From Trichoplusia ni (Eukaryota > Arthropoda > Insecta > Lepidoptera > Noctuidae), in the NCBI RefSeq assembly GCF_003590095.1, contig NC_039502.1, positions 1,240,001 to 1,304,000 of the forward strand: a stretch of DNA of 64,000 nt, in the 5' to 3' direction. Position numbers and translations under genes: made by a program. The notes beneath the pieces were generated by a model, which saw only the letters and a list, made by a program, of their open reading frames with translations, was not told where the DNA came from and did not search any database. Shown here in pieces: positions 49,101-57,439 of this stretch. Position 1 is the stretch's first letter; each line of letters starts with the position of its first letter.

Positions 49101-51361
49101 CCGCGTCGTTGACCACATGCACCACTGGAGCGACGTCGCTGCTGGCTTCCTGATCGGTACCATCTATGCATGCCTAGTGGTGAGTATTGTTAATGAGTTC
49201 GGAGTTGTAATGGCCTAGTAGATAGACTAGAGAACTGTCAACTCAATTGTCTCTAATTAGGTTCCAAGACATTTTCAGAACGGTGTGTATTGGATTGCCG
49301 TCTAATCGGGCTATGAGCGTAAGAAAACAGACAGTGCAACAGTGTTTGCACTAACGCTTGTGTACTGTATAATCTGAGGGCACGGCAGTGCCCCTGCCAA
49401 GTCTCGAGCAAAACGGGCACGGCCGTACCATCTTTTCTCGAAGCGATTCGCGGCTGTTTCGCCCCCCCTGTATCTTCGACGTGGACAAAGCTAGGAGTTT
49501 AGCTTTTCGGGGAATAATAGTAGGCATTAGAACAAGCTTAAGTTCGAAATTACATGCCAATTGAATTAATGGTTTAGGAGTTACGGTCGATCAAAGTTAC
49601 ACCATTTTGTCACTCACTGACTCACTGACTCACTGACTCACTGAGAGATCATCAAAAATCTAAGGTACTTCTAGCAGACTTAGAAACTTCAAATTTTGCA
49701 CCAAGATAGGTCCTTAGCCACATATAAAGGAAAAATTATAAAAACATTAAAAAATAATATGCCATAGAAAACAATTTTATATTTGCGGTTTGGCAAGAAC
49801 ATTATGTATGGATTTTGACTGCATTGTTAACTTTGTTCGTTGTTTAAGTACCTATTCAATTGGATGAATACATACATAGAATAGAAAAGAATAATATAAA
49901 TGTAATACACAGACTATCATTAATACAAATTAATACATAAAATTCATAATTCATTAAATTAATAAAGCTAAAACTCCATTGTATTGCGATAAATATTGTA
50001 TGCGCGCTCGATAGATGGCGTTGTACGTGTCTGAATCGCGCTATGGTTTCGTTACAAAGCGCAGTCTAAGTAGTACTTCAGAATAATTCGATAATTTTCA
50101 TTTGATAGCGCCACCTGTCTATGAAAAACCATTTCGAAACTAAAAAATATTGTAGTGATAATTGATATTCGGAGAACTTTACGTGTTATTTAGTTTAGTT
50201 TAGCTATAGTTTGTAAGTTAGTAGATATATATATGCATATATATATAAGTTTAAGCTTGTTTACATTAGAAGTAACGAAGTCTCAGAGAAGAAACAAAAG
50301 AGATAGAGATAGAGAATGGGTTCTAAGCAAAGCAGTAGCTGAAGTCCTAGAAATTATGACACCTAAAAAAAAGAAAGAAATACACTTACAAAAAATAAAT
50401 GAGATCCCACCAAAAACATTAAATGTAAAAAAATGCCAAGTCTCTCGATGCAGTCTTTCCATCGTAAAAAGTTTTGAGATCTCATAGAAGCCAAGTCCTA
50501 TTCAAAATATTTTGTAGTTATAAATCAACATTTAGTAATTGTATCAATAGTTTTCTTTATATTATAATTATAGTGACTTGGCAATGAGCACAAATTAAAA
50601 GCTGCTTGATGCCTGGAATTATGTGCAAATGTTACTGACGAGACCAGTGATCAGATTATTTGTTATGTGTGAATCATGATGGTCACTACCGACTACATGC
50701 TCCAATACAATAATTAAGAATACCTTACGGGCCATCGCTTTATGAAAGTAAATGAATCGAGAGTACACTAAGACTGACTGCCGTTGCCGAAATTCGGTTG
50801 GGACGACACGGATAAACCAAAAGAAAATTAATTTTGTGATATTAATGTTTACGCATGCGGTGTGTGTAACTTTCAACTCCTACAAATATGCCGTTTTATT
50901 TGTTTCTTCTTGTGCTCATTGCCAAGTCACTATAATTATAATATAAAGAAAACTATTGATACAATTACTAAATGTTGATTTATAACTACAAAATATTTTG
51001 AATAGGACTTGGCTTCTATGAGATCTCAAAACTTTTTACGATGGAAAGACTGCATCGAGAGACTTGGCATTTTTTTACATTTAATGTTTTTGGTGGGATT
51101 ATTATGTCCTGCACAGCAAGATGATGTCCTGTGGCACTTATCGCCACGGCCGTAATCAGTCCGGACATCCTATTGTAAATTATCGGCAATGTTCCTTAGA
51201 TATGTAAAGGTAGTTTTATCATAGTTATTATACCCATTTTTATTCCATTTCAGTTCGTATACGTGCTAAAACCAAAGACAGCATCAACTCTGCCGACCAC
51301 TTGGGTGGACCCACCAGAGACTGTCACCAACACATTACCGAGAGCAGCGCTGGCGCGATGA
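37056..51361 (+). CDS. Gene B: complete lipid phosphate phosphatase (PAP2 superfamily, wunen/LPP-like), six exons
   Basis: Join of 37056-37113, 47131-47282, 47708-47905, 48333-48497, 49003-49179 and 51254-51361; 858 nt, 285 residues, with GT/AG at every junction and one open frame. The three PAP2 signatures are visible: C1 KNVIGRLRP (K124, R131, P132), C2 FPSAHSS (H179) and C3 SRVVDHMHHWSD (S224, R225, H231, D235). Six hydrophobic stretches fit the family topology: about 5-27, 57-76, 103-120, 181-197, 208-223 and 237-255. Family knowledge: LPP/wunen enzymes dephosphorylate phosphatidate, lysophosphatidate and sphingosine-1-phosphate at the plasma membrane or endomembranes with the active site outside; H179 and H231 would be the catalytic histidines. 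The length (285) is normal for LPPs. Odd point: C2 has SAH in place of the canonical SGH. It lies head-to-tail with gene A. Orthology to wun, wun2 or lazaro was not decided, so no symbol is given. Confidence 0.92.
38236..38395 (+). mobile_element. Fragment of a Helitron-like or related dispersed repeat
   Basis: gcgaaagtttgtgtcaatat, then atgtttgttacatcctgact and ggaccaaatttaatgaaatt resemble the internal part of a common lepidopteran CTAGT-ending repeat. No terminus is seen. Confidence 0.45.
38405..38515 (-). repeat. LINE 3'-tail fragment in gene B intron 1
   Basis: caattctttattgcatacca, gaacattacataggtgg and ggaccctgtcaggcacagca: minus-strand LINE tail related to 2283. Confidence 0.45.
39925..40015 (+). 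repeat. Repeat body fragment in gene B intron 1
   Basis: gacaaaatcggtctatccag, tccgaacctcttagggaaca and cagacgaattgagaacctat: same family as 36574. Confidence 0.5.
40025..40120 (+). repeat. Weak tRNA-like fragment
   Basis: gcaggttcgagtcctacct is a good B box; no convincing A box at the right distance. In gene B intron 1. Confidence 0.3.
40588..40668 (+). repeat. Fragment of the repeat at 13725
   Basis: gactggttgtcagactttct and tagcttctgactacccgttg plus cgactttcaaagatgtatga align with the middle of the 13725 repeat. Confidence 0.5.
41275..41508 (+). repeat. tRNA-derived SINE, copy 1
   Basis: Starts gacgacctccgtggtcgagt; A box tggtcgagtgg, B box gggttcgatcccc; a body with cattgtctcgggtctgggtg; ends in a ttta repeat. 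Nearly identical to the copy at 42837. Located in gene B intron 1. Confidence 0.85.
41819..42083 (-). mobile_element. Non-autonomous Helitron-like element
   Basis: Minus-strand copy in intron 1 of gene B. It starts actagctgttgcccgcgact on the plus strand, contains an (aaac)n stretch near its 5' end and ends at aaactcttcagctttatag. Confidence 0.75.
42166..42369. mobile_element. Short inverted-repeat element (CAACCGACTTC ends)
   Basis: caaccgacttc at 42166-42176 and its inverse gaagtcggttg at 42359-42369 bracket about 200 bp in gene B intron 1. The motif is the usual terminus of a frequent lepidopteran repeat whose body also occurs at 36574 and 39925. Confidence 0.5.
42837..43073 (+). repeat. 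tRNA-derived SINE, copy 2
   Basis: Same family as 41275 with only a handful of differences over about 230 bp (for instance gatccctgg for gatccccgg). Ends in (ttta)n. The direct orientation and closeness suggest recent activity. Confidence 0.85.
43691..43972 (+). mobile_element. Non-autonomous Helitron-like element, near full length
   Basis: Plus-strand copy from ctatactaatatataaagct to gtcgcgggaaaaagctagt, about 280 bp, the longest of the set. Lies in gene B intron 1. Confidence 0.78.
44524..44700 (+). repeat. Lepidopteran retroposon fragment
   Basis: gtttgctcatgatgttttcc, gagatcatcggggaaagcct and aggaggaagccggtagtgtc, then agacgattactgact: matches the end of a frequent lepidopteran repeat (form: gtgtcagactcttactgac). 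In gene B intron 1. Confidence 0.5.
45527..45768 (+). mobile_element. Non-autonomous Helitron-like element
   Basis: Plus-strand copy, from ctatatactaatatataaag to gtcgcgggcaacagctagt, in gene B intron 1. Slightly shorter than the copy at 43691 near its 5' end. Confidence 0.78.
46233..46450 (+). mobile_element. Non-autonomous Helitron-like element, rearranged 5' part
   Basis: Plus-strand copy in gene B intron 1. The usual gtttgtttgaacgcgct stretch is replaced by three tandem copies of agagttt (tttagagtttagagtttag), and the end reads cagctact in place of ctagt. Confidence 0.7.
47131..47282 (+). CDS. Gene B exon 2 (end of TM1, first loop, TM2)
   Basis: Acceptor ctctttccag ends at 47130; donor gtatgt begins at 47283. 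Encodes residues 20-70, including PYHRGYFLNDESLSLPFK, a loop typical of LPP enzymes between TM1 and TM2 (compare the P-x-x-R-G-[FY]-[FY]-C-x-D-x-S/T pattern of the family), then the start of TM2. Clearly GC-richer than the flanking intron. Confidence 0.93.
47708..47905 (+). CDS. Gene B exon 3 (TM2-TM3, PAP2 motif C1)
   Basis: Acceptor gattccag ends at 47707; donor gtaagt begins at 47906; 198 nt in phase 0. Encodes residues 71-136, ending in the C1 signature KNVIGRLRPHF (Lys124, Arg131, Pro132), which binds the substrate phosphate in PAP2 enzymes. A loop rich in Asp/Gly/Lys precedes TM3. Confidence 0.95.
48333..48497 (+). CDS. Gene B exon 4 (PAP2 motif C2, SAH variant)
   Basis: Acceptor tctgctccgcag ends at 48332; donor gtaagt begins at 48498; 165 nt, phase 0. 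Begins VCKPI and encodes an extracytoplasmic loop followed by KDMRLSFPSAHSSFAMY. The catalytic His (179) is kept, but the Gly that normally precedes it is Ala (codon gct at 48456-48458). Confidence 0.95.
49003..49179 (+). CDS. Gene B exon 5 (TM5, PAP2 motif C3, TM6)
   Basis: Acceptor tcgtcttccag ends at 49002; donor gtgagt begins at 49180; 177 nt, phase 0. Encodes residues 192-250 with KWRGSKLLRHAIQ, a membrane helix, then C3 SRVVDHMHHWSDVAAG (His231, Asp235: the nucleophile and its charge-relay partner in the family). Confidence 0.96.
49240..49750. repeat. Dispersed-repeat-like sequence with an 8-bp tandem repeat
   Basis: Intronic segment that includes about four copies of the 8-mer actcactg (49612-49643) followed by gagagatcatcaaaaatc and aaggtacttctagcagactt, an arrangement I recognise as common in lepidopteran dispersed repeats. 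No coding capacity. Limits are approximate. Confidence 0.5.
50404..50593 (+). repeat. Left arm of a perfect 190-bp inverted repeat (gene B intron 5)
   Basis: Base-for-base reverse complement of 50910-51099, separated by a 316-bp spacer. Both arms lie in the last intron of gene B, so the pre-mRNA could fold into a long double-stranded hairpin. The arm begins atcccaccaaaaacatt and ends gcaatgagcacaa. No tRNA-like head or coding domain was recognised. Confidence 0.92.
50910..51099 (-). repeat. Right arm of the 190-bp inverted repeat (gene B intron 5)
   Basis: Exact inverse of the left arm. It ends about 154 bp before the acceptor of the last exon of gene B. The perfect identity points to a recent foldback event, gene conversion between arms, or an assembly artefact. 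Confidence 0.92.
51254..51361 (+). CDS. Gene B exon 6 (cytoplasmic C-terminus, stop)
   Basis: Acceptor ccatttcag ends at 51253. Encodes residues 251-285, beginning FVYVLKPK (end of TM6 and a basic stop-transfer residue) and a Pro/Thr-rich tail ending in ALAR; TGA stop at 51359-51361. A poly(A) signal follows 27 bases downstream. Confidence 0.88.
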   Translation, partial: FVYVLKPKTASTLPTTWVDPPETVTNTLPRAALAR

Positions 51362-51387
51362 CGTTCATACGACCCTCAACTAATATA

Positions 51388-51393
51388 AATAAA
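51388..51393 (+). promoter_or_regulatory. Poly(A) signal AATAAA of gene B
   Basis: Canonical AATAAA starting 27 bases after the stop codon of gene B, giving a very short 3' UTR that would end near 51405-51415. Cleavage site not determinable from sequence alone. Confidence 0.65.
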
Positions 51394-51464
51394 CGAAATT
51401 ATAATTAAAACCAAAGACCAGTGCCTATACCATGTGCTCTTCAAGCAGAGTAGTCATTGTGGAA

Positions 51465-51711
51465 GTGAGATGCCATGTCTAGTGGTTAGTGCCCCTGACT
51501 GCTATACCGCAGGTCGTGGGTTCGATTCCCAACCAGGACAAATGCTTTTATGATGAGCACGATCATTTGTTCTGTATCTGGCTGTAATTTATCTATATTA
51601 TGTATGCATTTAAATTATATAAGTATATTTATCAGCTGTCTGGTACTCAAATTACACGCTGTGTTAAGATTGAGACTAGATGACACTGTGTGAAAGTTAA
51701 GGAATAAAAAA
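51465..51711 (+). repeat. tRNA-derived SINE, second family, 5'-shortened
   Basis: tctagtggttagtgcccctg, B box gggttcgattccc at 51518-51530, then the body shared with 14071 and a tail aataaaaaaaag. It lies just past the poly(A) site of gene B and seems to interrupt a palindromic repeat whose halves are at about 51445 and 51712. Confidence 0.8.
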
Positions 51712-52005
51712 AAGAATGCTATCTTGCTTCCACGATGATAATCCTTGCTGTGAGAGCTCATAGTAAGTGCTCGAGATTCAAACTATGCTAATAAAATAAG
51801 TTACTGCTGGCAGGTTGTGTTACCAGTTAGTCTAAATATCTGTAAAGTATATTATTTACCTATAATCAAGAGACTGGTAGTCAAACGAAAATGAAAAATG
51901 TTAATATATTATGACTGGAATTTTGATAAAAAAGATACGAAATGTTTTCACTAGTTTCACTTTGTAAATACCTTGACTTCTTTATTAAAACTATTTCTAA
52001 TATTT

Positions 52006-53005
52006 NNNNNNNNNNNNNNNNNNNNNNNNNNNNNNNNNNNNNNNNNNNNNNNNNNNNNNNNNNNNNNNNNNNNNNNNNNNNNNNNNNNNNNNNNNNNNNN
52101 NNNNNNNNNNNNNNNNNNNNNNNNNNNNNNNNNNNNNNNNNNNNNNNNNNNNNNNNNNNNNNNNNNNNNNNNNNNNNNNNNNNNNNNNNNNNNNNNNNNN
52201 NNNNNNNNNNNNNNNNNNNNNNNNNNNNNNNNNNNNNNNNNNNNNNNNNNNNNNNNNNNNNNNNNNNNNNNNNNNNNNNNNNNNNNNNNNNNNNNNNNNN
52301 NNNNNNNNNNNNNNNNNNNNNNNNNNNNNNNNNNNNNNNNNNNNNNNNNNNNNNNNNNNNNNNNNNNNNNNNNNNNNNNNNNNNNNNNNNNNNNNNNNNN
52401 NNNNNNNNNNNNNNNNNNNNNNNNNNNNNNNNNNNNNNNNNNNNNNNNNNNNNNNNNNNNNNNNNNNNNNNNNNNNNNNNNNNNNNNNNNNNNNNNNNNN
52501 NNNNNNNNNNNNNNNNNNNNNNNNNNNNNNNNNNNNNNNNNNNNNNNNNNNNNNNNNNNNNNNNNNNNNNNNNNNNNNNNNNNNNNNNNNNNNNNNNNNN
52601 NNNNNNNNNNNNNNNNNNNNNNNNNNNNNNNNNNNNNNNNNNNNNNNNNNNNNNNNNNNNNNNNNNNNNNNNNNNNNNNNNNNNNNNNNNNNNNNNNNNN
52701 NNNNNNNNNNNNNNNNNNNNNNNNNNNNNNNNNNNNNNNNNNNNNNNNNNNNNNNNNNNNNNNNNNNNNNNNNNNNNNNNNNNNNNNNNNNNNNNNNNNN
52801 NNNNNNNNNNNNNNNNNNNNNNNNNNNNNNNNNNNNNNNNNNNNNNNNNNNNNNNNNNNNNNNNNNNNNNNNNNNNNNNNNNNNNNNNNNNNNNNNNNNN
52901 NNNNNNNNNNNNNNNNNNNNNNNNNNNNNNNNNNNNNNNNNNNNNNNNNNNNNNNNNNNNNNNNNNNNNNNNNNNNNNNNNNNNNNNNNNNNNNNNNNNN
53001 NNNNN
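52006..53005. other. Assembly gap (1000 Ns)
   Basis: Exactly 1000 undetermined bases, a size often used as a placeholder for a gap of unknown length. It adjoins a LINE, so repeat collapse is a likely cause. Confidence 0.98.
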
Positions 53006-54671
53006 TAATGAATTACAACTTCAGGTGGACATGTTAGCCACGCATCACAAAGCGAAAGATTTTAATAGTTTTTTGGAAACTTACGAACAAACTTGTGCCA
53101 AAGAATAGTTTACCCGTGAGCATGAATGGTATTTGTGATCATAAAGGCATCTCTAATTTATTTAAGGACCAATTTATGGTACAGCCTCAGCCCTGTAACA
53201 TCCAAGGGGCGCTTTCTTCAAAAAGACCTCGTGCTGATACTGTCATGTCCGACATGAATACTTTGGTTCGTGCGAAGGATATTGTAGCAATAATTAATGG
53301 TATGAAGAGAGGGAAGTCACCTGGGCATGACGGTCTCAGCATAGAGCATTTGAGGTTTGCTGGCAAACATCTTCCGCGAGTTTTGGCGATGTTTTTATAA
53401 TTTTTGTATCAGCCACTCATATCTCCCTGATGATTTAATGAAGACGGTTGTTGTACCAATCATCAAAAACAAAACAGGTGACGCCTCCGACGGGTCCAAC
53501 TACAGGCCCATTTCGCTAGCTACTATCTTAGCGAAGGTGCTGGACAGTCTGCTTGATAAGCAATTGAATAAGCATATGTCATTAAGTGACGCTCAGTTTG
53601 GGTTTCAATCCAAACTATCTACTGAGACTGCTATTCTTTGCCTCAAGCATACTGTTCAGTACTATACGAGCAGAAAAAACGCCAGTATATGCCTGTTTTC
53701 TGGACCTGTCGAAGGCATTTGATTTAGTGTCATATGACAGACTATGGGAAAAGATGTTAGCAGAAACAACTGTGCCAGAGGTTACTATTAATCTGTTTAG
53801 GTATTGGTACAGCAATCAAATGAATGTTGTGAGGTGGGCAGACTCATATTCTGACGAGTATAGATTAGATTGCGGAGTCAGGCAGGGGGGTATAACCTCG
53901 CCAAAATTGTTTAATCTGTATATTAATGGGCTGATCGTTGAACTCAGCAAAGCCAATGTTGGGTGTTCCATCAATGGAAACCACGACAAATAATATTAGC
54001 TACGCAGATGACATGGTTTTGCTGAGTCCTTCGATCAGTGCATTGAACAAATTGATTCGAATTTGTGAAGCATATGCGGCGGCTCATGGGCTCAAGTACA
54101 ATATTAAAAAAGTGAATTAATGCTTTTTAAAGCGGGCACTAAAAGTTATGACGTTCCACCAGTCCTACTTAATGGATCACCACTAACATGGGTCAAACAA
54201 TTTAAGTACTTGGGTCACTGGGTCGTAGATAGTCTGAGTGATGATATGGATCTGGAGAGGGAACGTAGGGCACTGTCGGTTCGATGCAATATGCTGGCTC
54301 GTAGGTTTGCACGTTGTTCAAAACCAATTAAAAACACGCTATTCAAAGCGTACTGTCAATCTTTTTACACGTGCAGCCTATGGGTCAAGTATACGCAGAA
54401 GGCCTACAGTGCCTTACGGGTCCAGTATAATAACGGATACAGGATGCTGTTGGGTCTACCTCGCTTCTGCAGCGCTTCGGGGATGTTCGCAGAGGCTCGT
54501 ATAGACGACTTTTTTGCCATAAGGCGAAAAAGAATTGCATCCCTATTGCGGCGGGTGAGGGATGGCGCTAACAGTTTTCTGGCCGTTGTATCTCAGGACA
54601 TAAATAATGATATCATGAGGCACTGGATGGCTATACAAAAACCGTCGATTCTTGTTTTTAGCGTTAAGTGA
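53006..54671 (+). pseudogene. Frameshifted reverse transcriptase
   Basis: The protein is spread over at least five consecutive reading-frame segments: about 53006-53108, 53095-53400, 53357-53722, 53660-53993 and 53975-54671 with a further break near 54120. Visible motifs in order: GMKRGKSPGHDGLS; NYRPISLATILAKVLD; FLDLSKAFD (catalytic motif A); GVRQGGITSPKLFNLYING; SYADDMVLLS (motif C, YADD); FKYLGHWV; then a C-terminal domain. The frameshifts make it inactive, unless some are assembly errors next to the gap. Confidence 0.85.
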
Positions 54672-54765
54672 GTTAATGTGTTCCTTAACAGTATTTAAAT
54701 TGTATTTCTAAATATGGACTCTGGTTCGAAATAAAGATATTATTATTATTATTATTATTATTATT
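53006..54765 (+). mobile_element. Decayed non-LTR retrotransposon with (ATT)n tail, 5' part lost in assembly gap
   Basis: Reverse transcriptase sequence starts at the edge of the N gap and runs to about 54671, followed by a short 3' UTR, an AATAAA (54730-54735) and a TTA/ATT microsatellite tail (about 54737-54765). A 3' microsatellite tail is common in several LINE clades. Whether the 5' part lies in the 1000-N gap or is truncated cannot be told. Belongs broadly to the CR1/Jockey-type LINEs; clade not assigned. Confidence 0.85.
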
Positions 54766-55489
54766 GGTGATTGGCATCGTAGCGTAGCGCGAGGCCGCAG
54801 CGGGCTGTTTACGACTTCGTACGATTACCGAGAATCGGCAGTAGCGTGTCCATTATAACATTGATAATATCGTGCAATTATACGTAAATACGAACTAATG
54901 TTTGTTTACAAATCGGCTTCTGTGAATTTAATAGGTGTAGAGCGATTTTTGGGAATTTTAATAAAATAGTATATTTAAATGTCAAAAGGTATTTACAGGG
55001 TCAATTTAAAAAAGTTCATTAAACAACTTATCGCAAATGTAAATCAACACCTTTACCTAAAAAGTCACTGTTAATTTGTCATTTTCAAAGATATTCACAC
55101 TAATTGGTGTCGTCATACTACTATTTTAAAATTACAAATATATTTTAAAATGCGAGGTAGAAAATTCTTGAGGGTAAAAATATACACCAAATGCAAAATA
55201 TTTCAATTTAAATCATTAATTGAACTCCAAGCAACAAGTCCTACTCATTATCCAAAATATGGTCACCTTACACTAAACATAATTTTCATCACGATTTTAG
55301 GGATCCGTTGATTAGGAACTATGTGATAATTTTAAGTTTATTAACAAATATTTTTTGCATGAAGAATACGATAACAATTCAGCGTTGAAGCGGTATTTCA
55401 GAATTTTTAATTAACAGAAATATTTTTATTTGCATTTAAAAAATTGCATTATAAACATAATTTAATTTTGTTTCGAATTCCAGTGTGAC

Positions 55490-55650
55490 AGTGGAAACGG
55501 ACAAATTTGGGTGAGGCACGGAGGCGGGGTAGCCGCGCCGCGCGCGATGCAAGAGAATATAGTGCGGGCGAGGCGGGAGGGGCCGGCCGCGCTAGTGTGC
55601 GGGAGCGAGCGGGACGACACGCTGCCGGCACCTCTCACTCACACGCCAGA
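55490..55650. other. GC-rich island in AT-rich intergenic DNA
   Basis: About 150 bases with runs like gcgccgcgcgcgatgcaaga, gggcgaggcgggaggggccg and ggagcgagcgggacgacacg, far above the local GC level. It could be a repeat fragment, a promoter-proximal element or an exon of an unknown gene. The sequence before it ends ...cgaattccag, a possible splice acceptor at 55482. Confidence 0.4.
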
Positions 55651-57396
55651 TAACCAACAACCGAGCAGAAGGAAAATAAAATGCATCTAAAATTCCTTTA
55701 ATGTGGACTCGCATTTTATGTTATTGTAAAGTTGACCTTCACTTTTTATGACCGTAAACATCAACCCATAGAAACCTCTAGACATAGGTAGGTGGCTGTC
55801 AAGAGTGAGAACTCTTTATGGTATTAGGCATCATTATATTAATAACGTTTTATGATCACAAACTTATGATAAACACGTGAAGAAAAGTTTCTGTGTACTT
55901 ATTCCTTATTTATTTCTCCAACTAATAGCATTAAATAAACCTAACTGATCCTTTCTTTGAATTCAAACGTATTGCACATTCTAACCAAGTCTTATAAGTT
56001 AGAATTCCGTAAATAAATATTATTATGTAGTCCCAGTAGTGAGAGTTGAGATTAGCATTGAGATTAGCCGCGATTAAAACAATAAATAGGCGTGTAACCG
56101 TGGGATGAACACACATCGTTAGATTATTTAGGGTCAAGTGCACAGCAGTGTTATCTGCACAGCACCTGAAGGTTGCGTACTGCCATCAATAAATCACAAG
56201 TTGAAGGTTCAGCATAATGAGTGTTAAAGGCATTGAATAACTTATTATATGGAAAAAGAGAAACCTTTTTTTGTAATACGAGAATTTATATATAACGCCT
56301 ATTCGCCCTTTCCTGTATTTGTACGTAATTAAGGGAATTCTTATGAACCATAAATAAAATAGATGATTTTACAATGACGCGGATCCTTCACAGTGCGTAT
56401 CCAACTCACACTTGACTTCTAAGTCTACTAAAGCTGGTCGATCTACTTAATACGCTAAATGATTTATAAATTCTGTCCCTATATTTATCCAGTAAGGATA
56501 ACTCATATATTTATATTAAAGAATAAATCGATAGATTTTCCTTAAGATTTGAGCAAAAGATCAACTGCTAGTTATCATGACTAGCTATTTACAATGTACA
56601 TAAAATATACAAAATAAAATTTAAACTACTAAACGGTCATTAGTTTGGGCTTTCCGTTATTACGTTTCTTTTTCAAAACCATTTTTTTTGTGACGATTTT
56701 TATAGATATCGATAAAAGAGGTTGCTACGAGAATACCATTGTGATACAGATAGAACAAGGTCTGCCTATACATACTGGTCACAATTTGTCGCCGTTATCT
56801 CTCGCTCTGTAATCGCAACACAAACAATGCCTGTCGCTAAAGACTACACGTGGAGATATAATAACACATACGAGATATATATGGTAATAAGTACCTAGCT
56901 GCCTAGGACCAACAATACTTGGTGTTTTAAAATATTACTATGTTTCGTTAACATGCGGACTTTGGTCTAACATAATAAGTGTACCGTATGTTTATACATA
57001 GATAATTTGTATCAAAAGATTAAAACATAAACAAAACGTACAGTGTTATTAAATAAAATGAAGTAGTCGACGAAAAACTTATGCAAAGTTAGGAGTTTTA
57101 TTAACACCGCGCCGGTGAATTTCACTTAAAATATGCACATGCTTCAATAATACAGTAAACAAAACATTGCAGTGTACTTGCACGAAATACATATTATGGT
57201 TACAAAAAGTGTTACAACTCGCAAATTCCGCTAACGTTTTTCAAAATGCTGCCATCTCTTTTATGCACAAGGAACTACTTTTGATTTGCCTACTTCCCCA
57301 TAGATGGCCTTACATATTCCAACCATGACTCTAAGCTACTTCAAACATAAAAATCTATTTGACAAAAGATGTCGCTGTATTAAACTATGTTGTAAT

Positions 57397-57439
57397 AAGT
57401 CTATGTGCCGTGTATGTAATATACACGGCACATAGACTT
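57397..57439. other. Perfect 19-bp hairpin
   Basis: aagtctatgtgccgtgtat (57397-57415), loop gtaat, then its exact reverse complement (57421-57439). It lies in intergenic DNA between gene B and Ppwd1. It could be a MITE core, a small foldback or a hairpin RNA precursor; nothing else in the sequence decides. Confidence 0.6.

Noticed and set aside
49612..49643. CRISPR-like direct repeats
   Set aside because: Simple 8-bp tandem repeat without spacers, inside a eukaryotic intron.
50225..50250. TATATATATGCATATATATA palindrome as a regulatory site
   Set aside because: Simple (TA)n sequence inside an intron; common by composition.
51470..51545. tRNA gene
   Set aside because: Same reason: it belongs to a SINE family with a second, longer copy at 14071.
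51942..53108. A frame of 388 codons on the plus strand
   Set aside because: Almost all of it is translated Ns from the assembly gap; only the last 34 residues are real, and they belong to the LINE.
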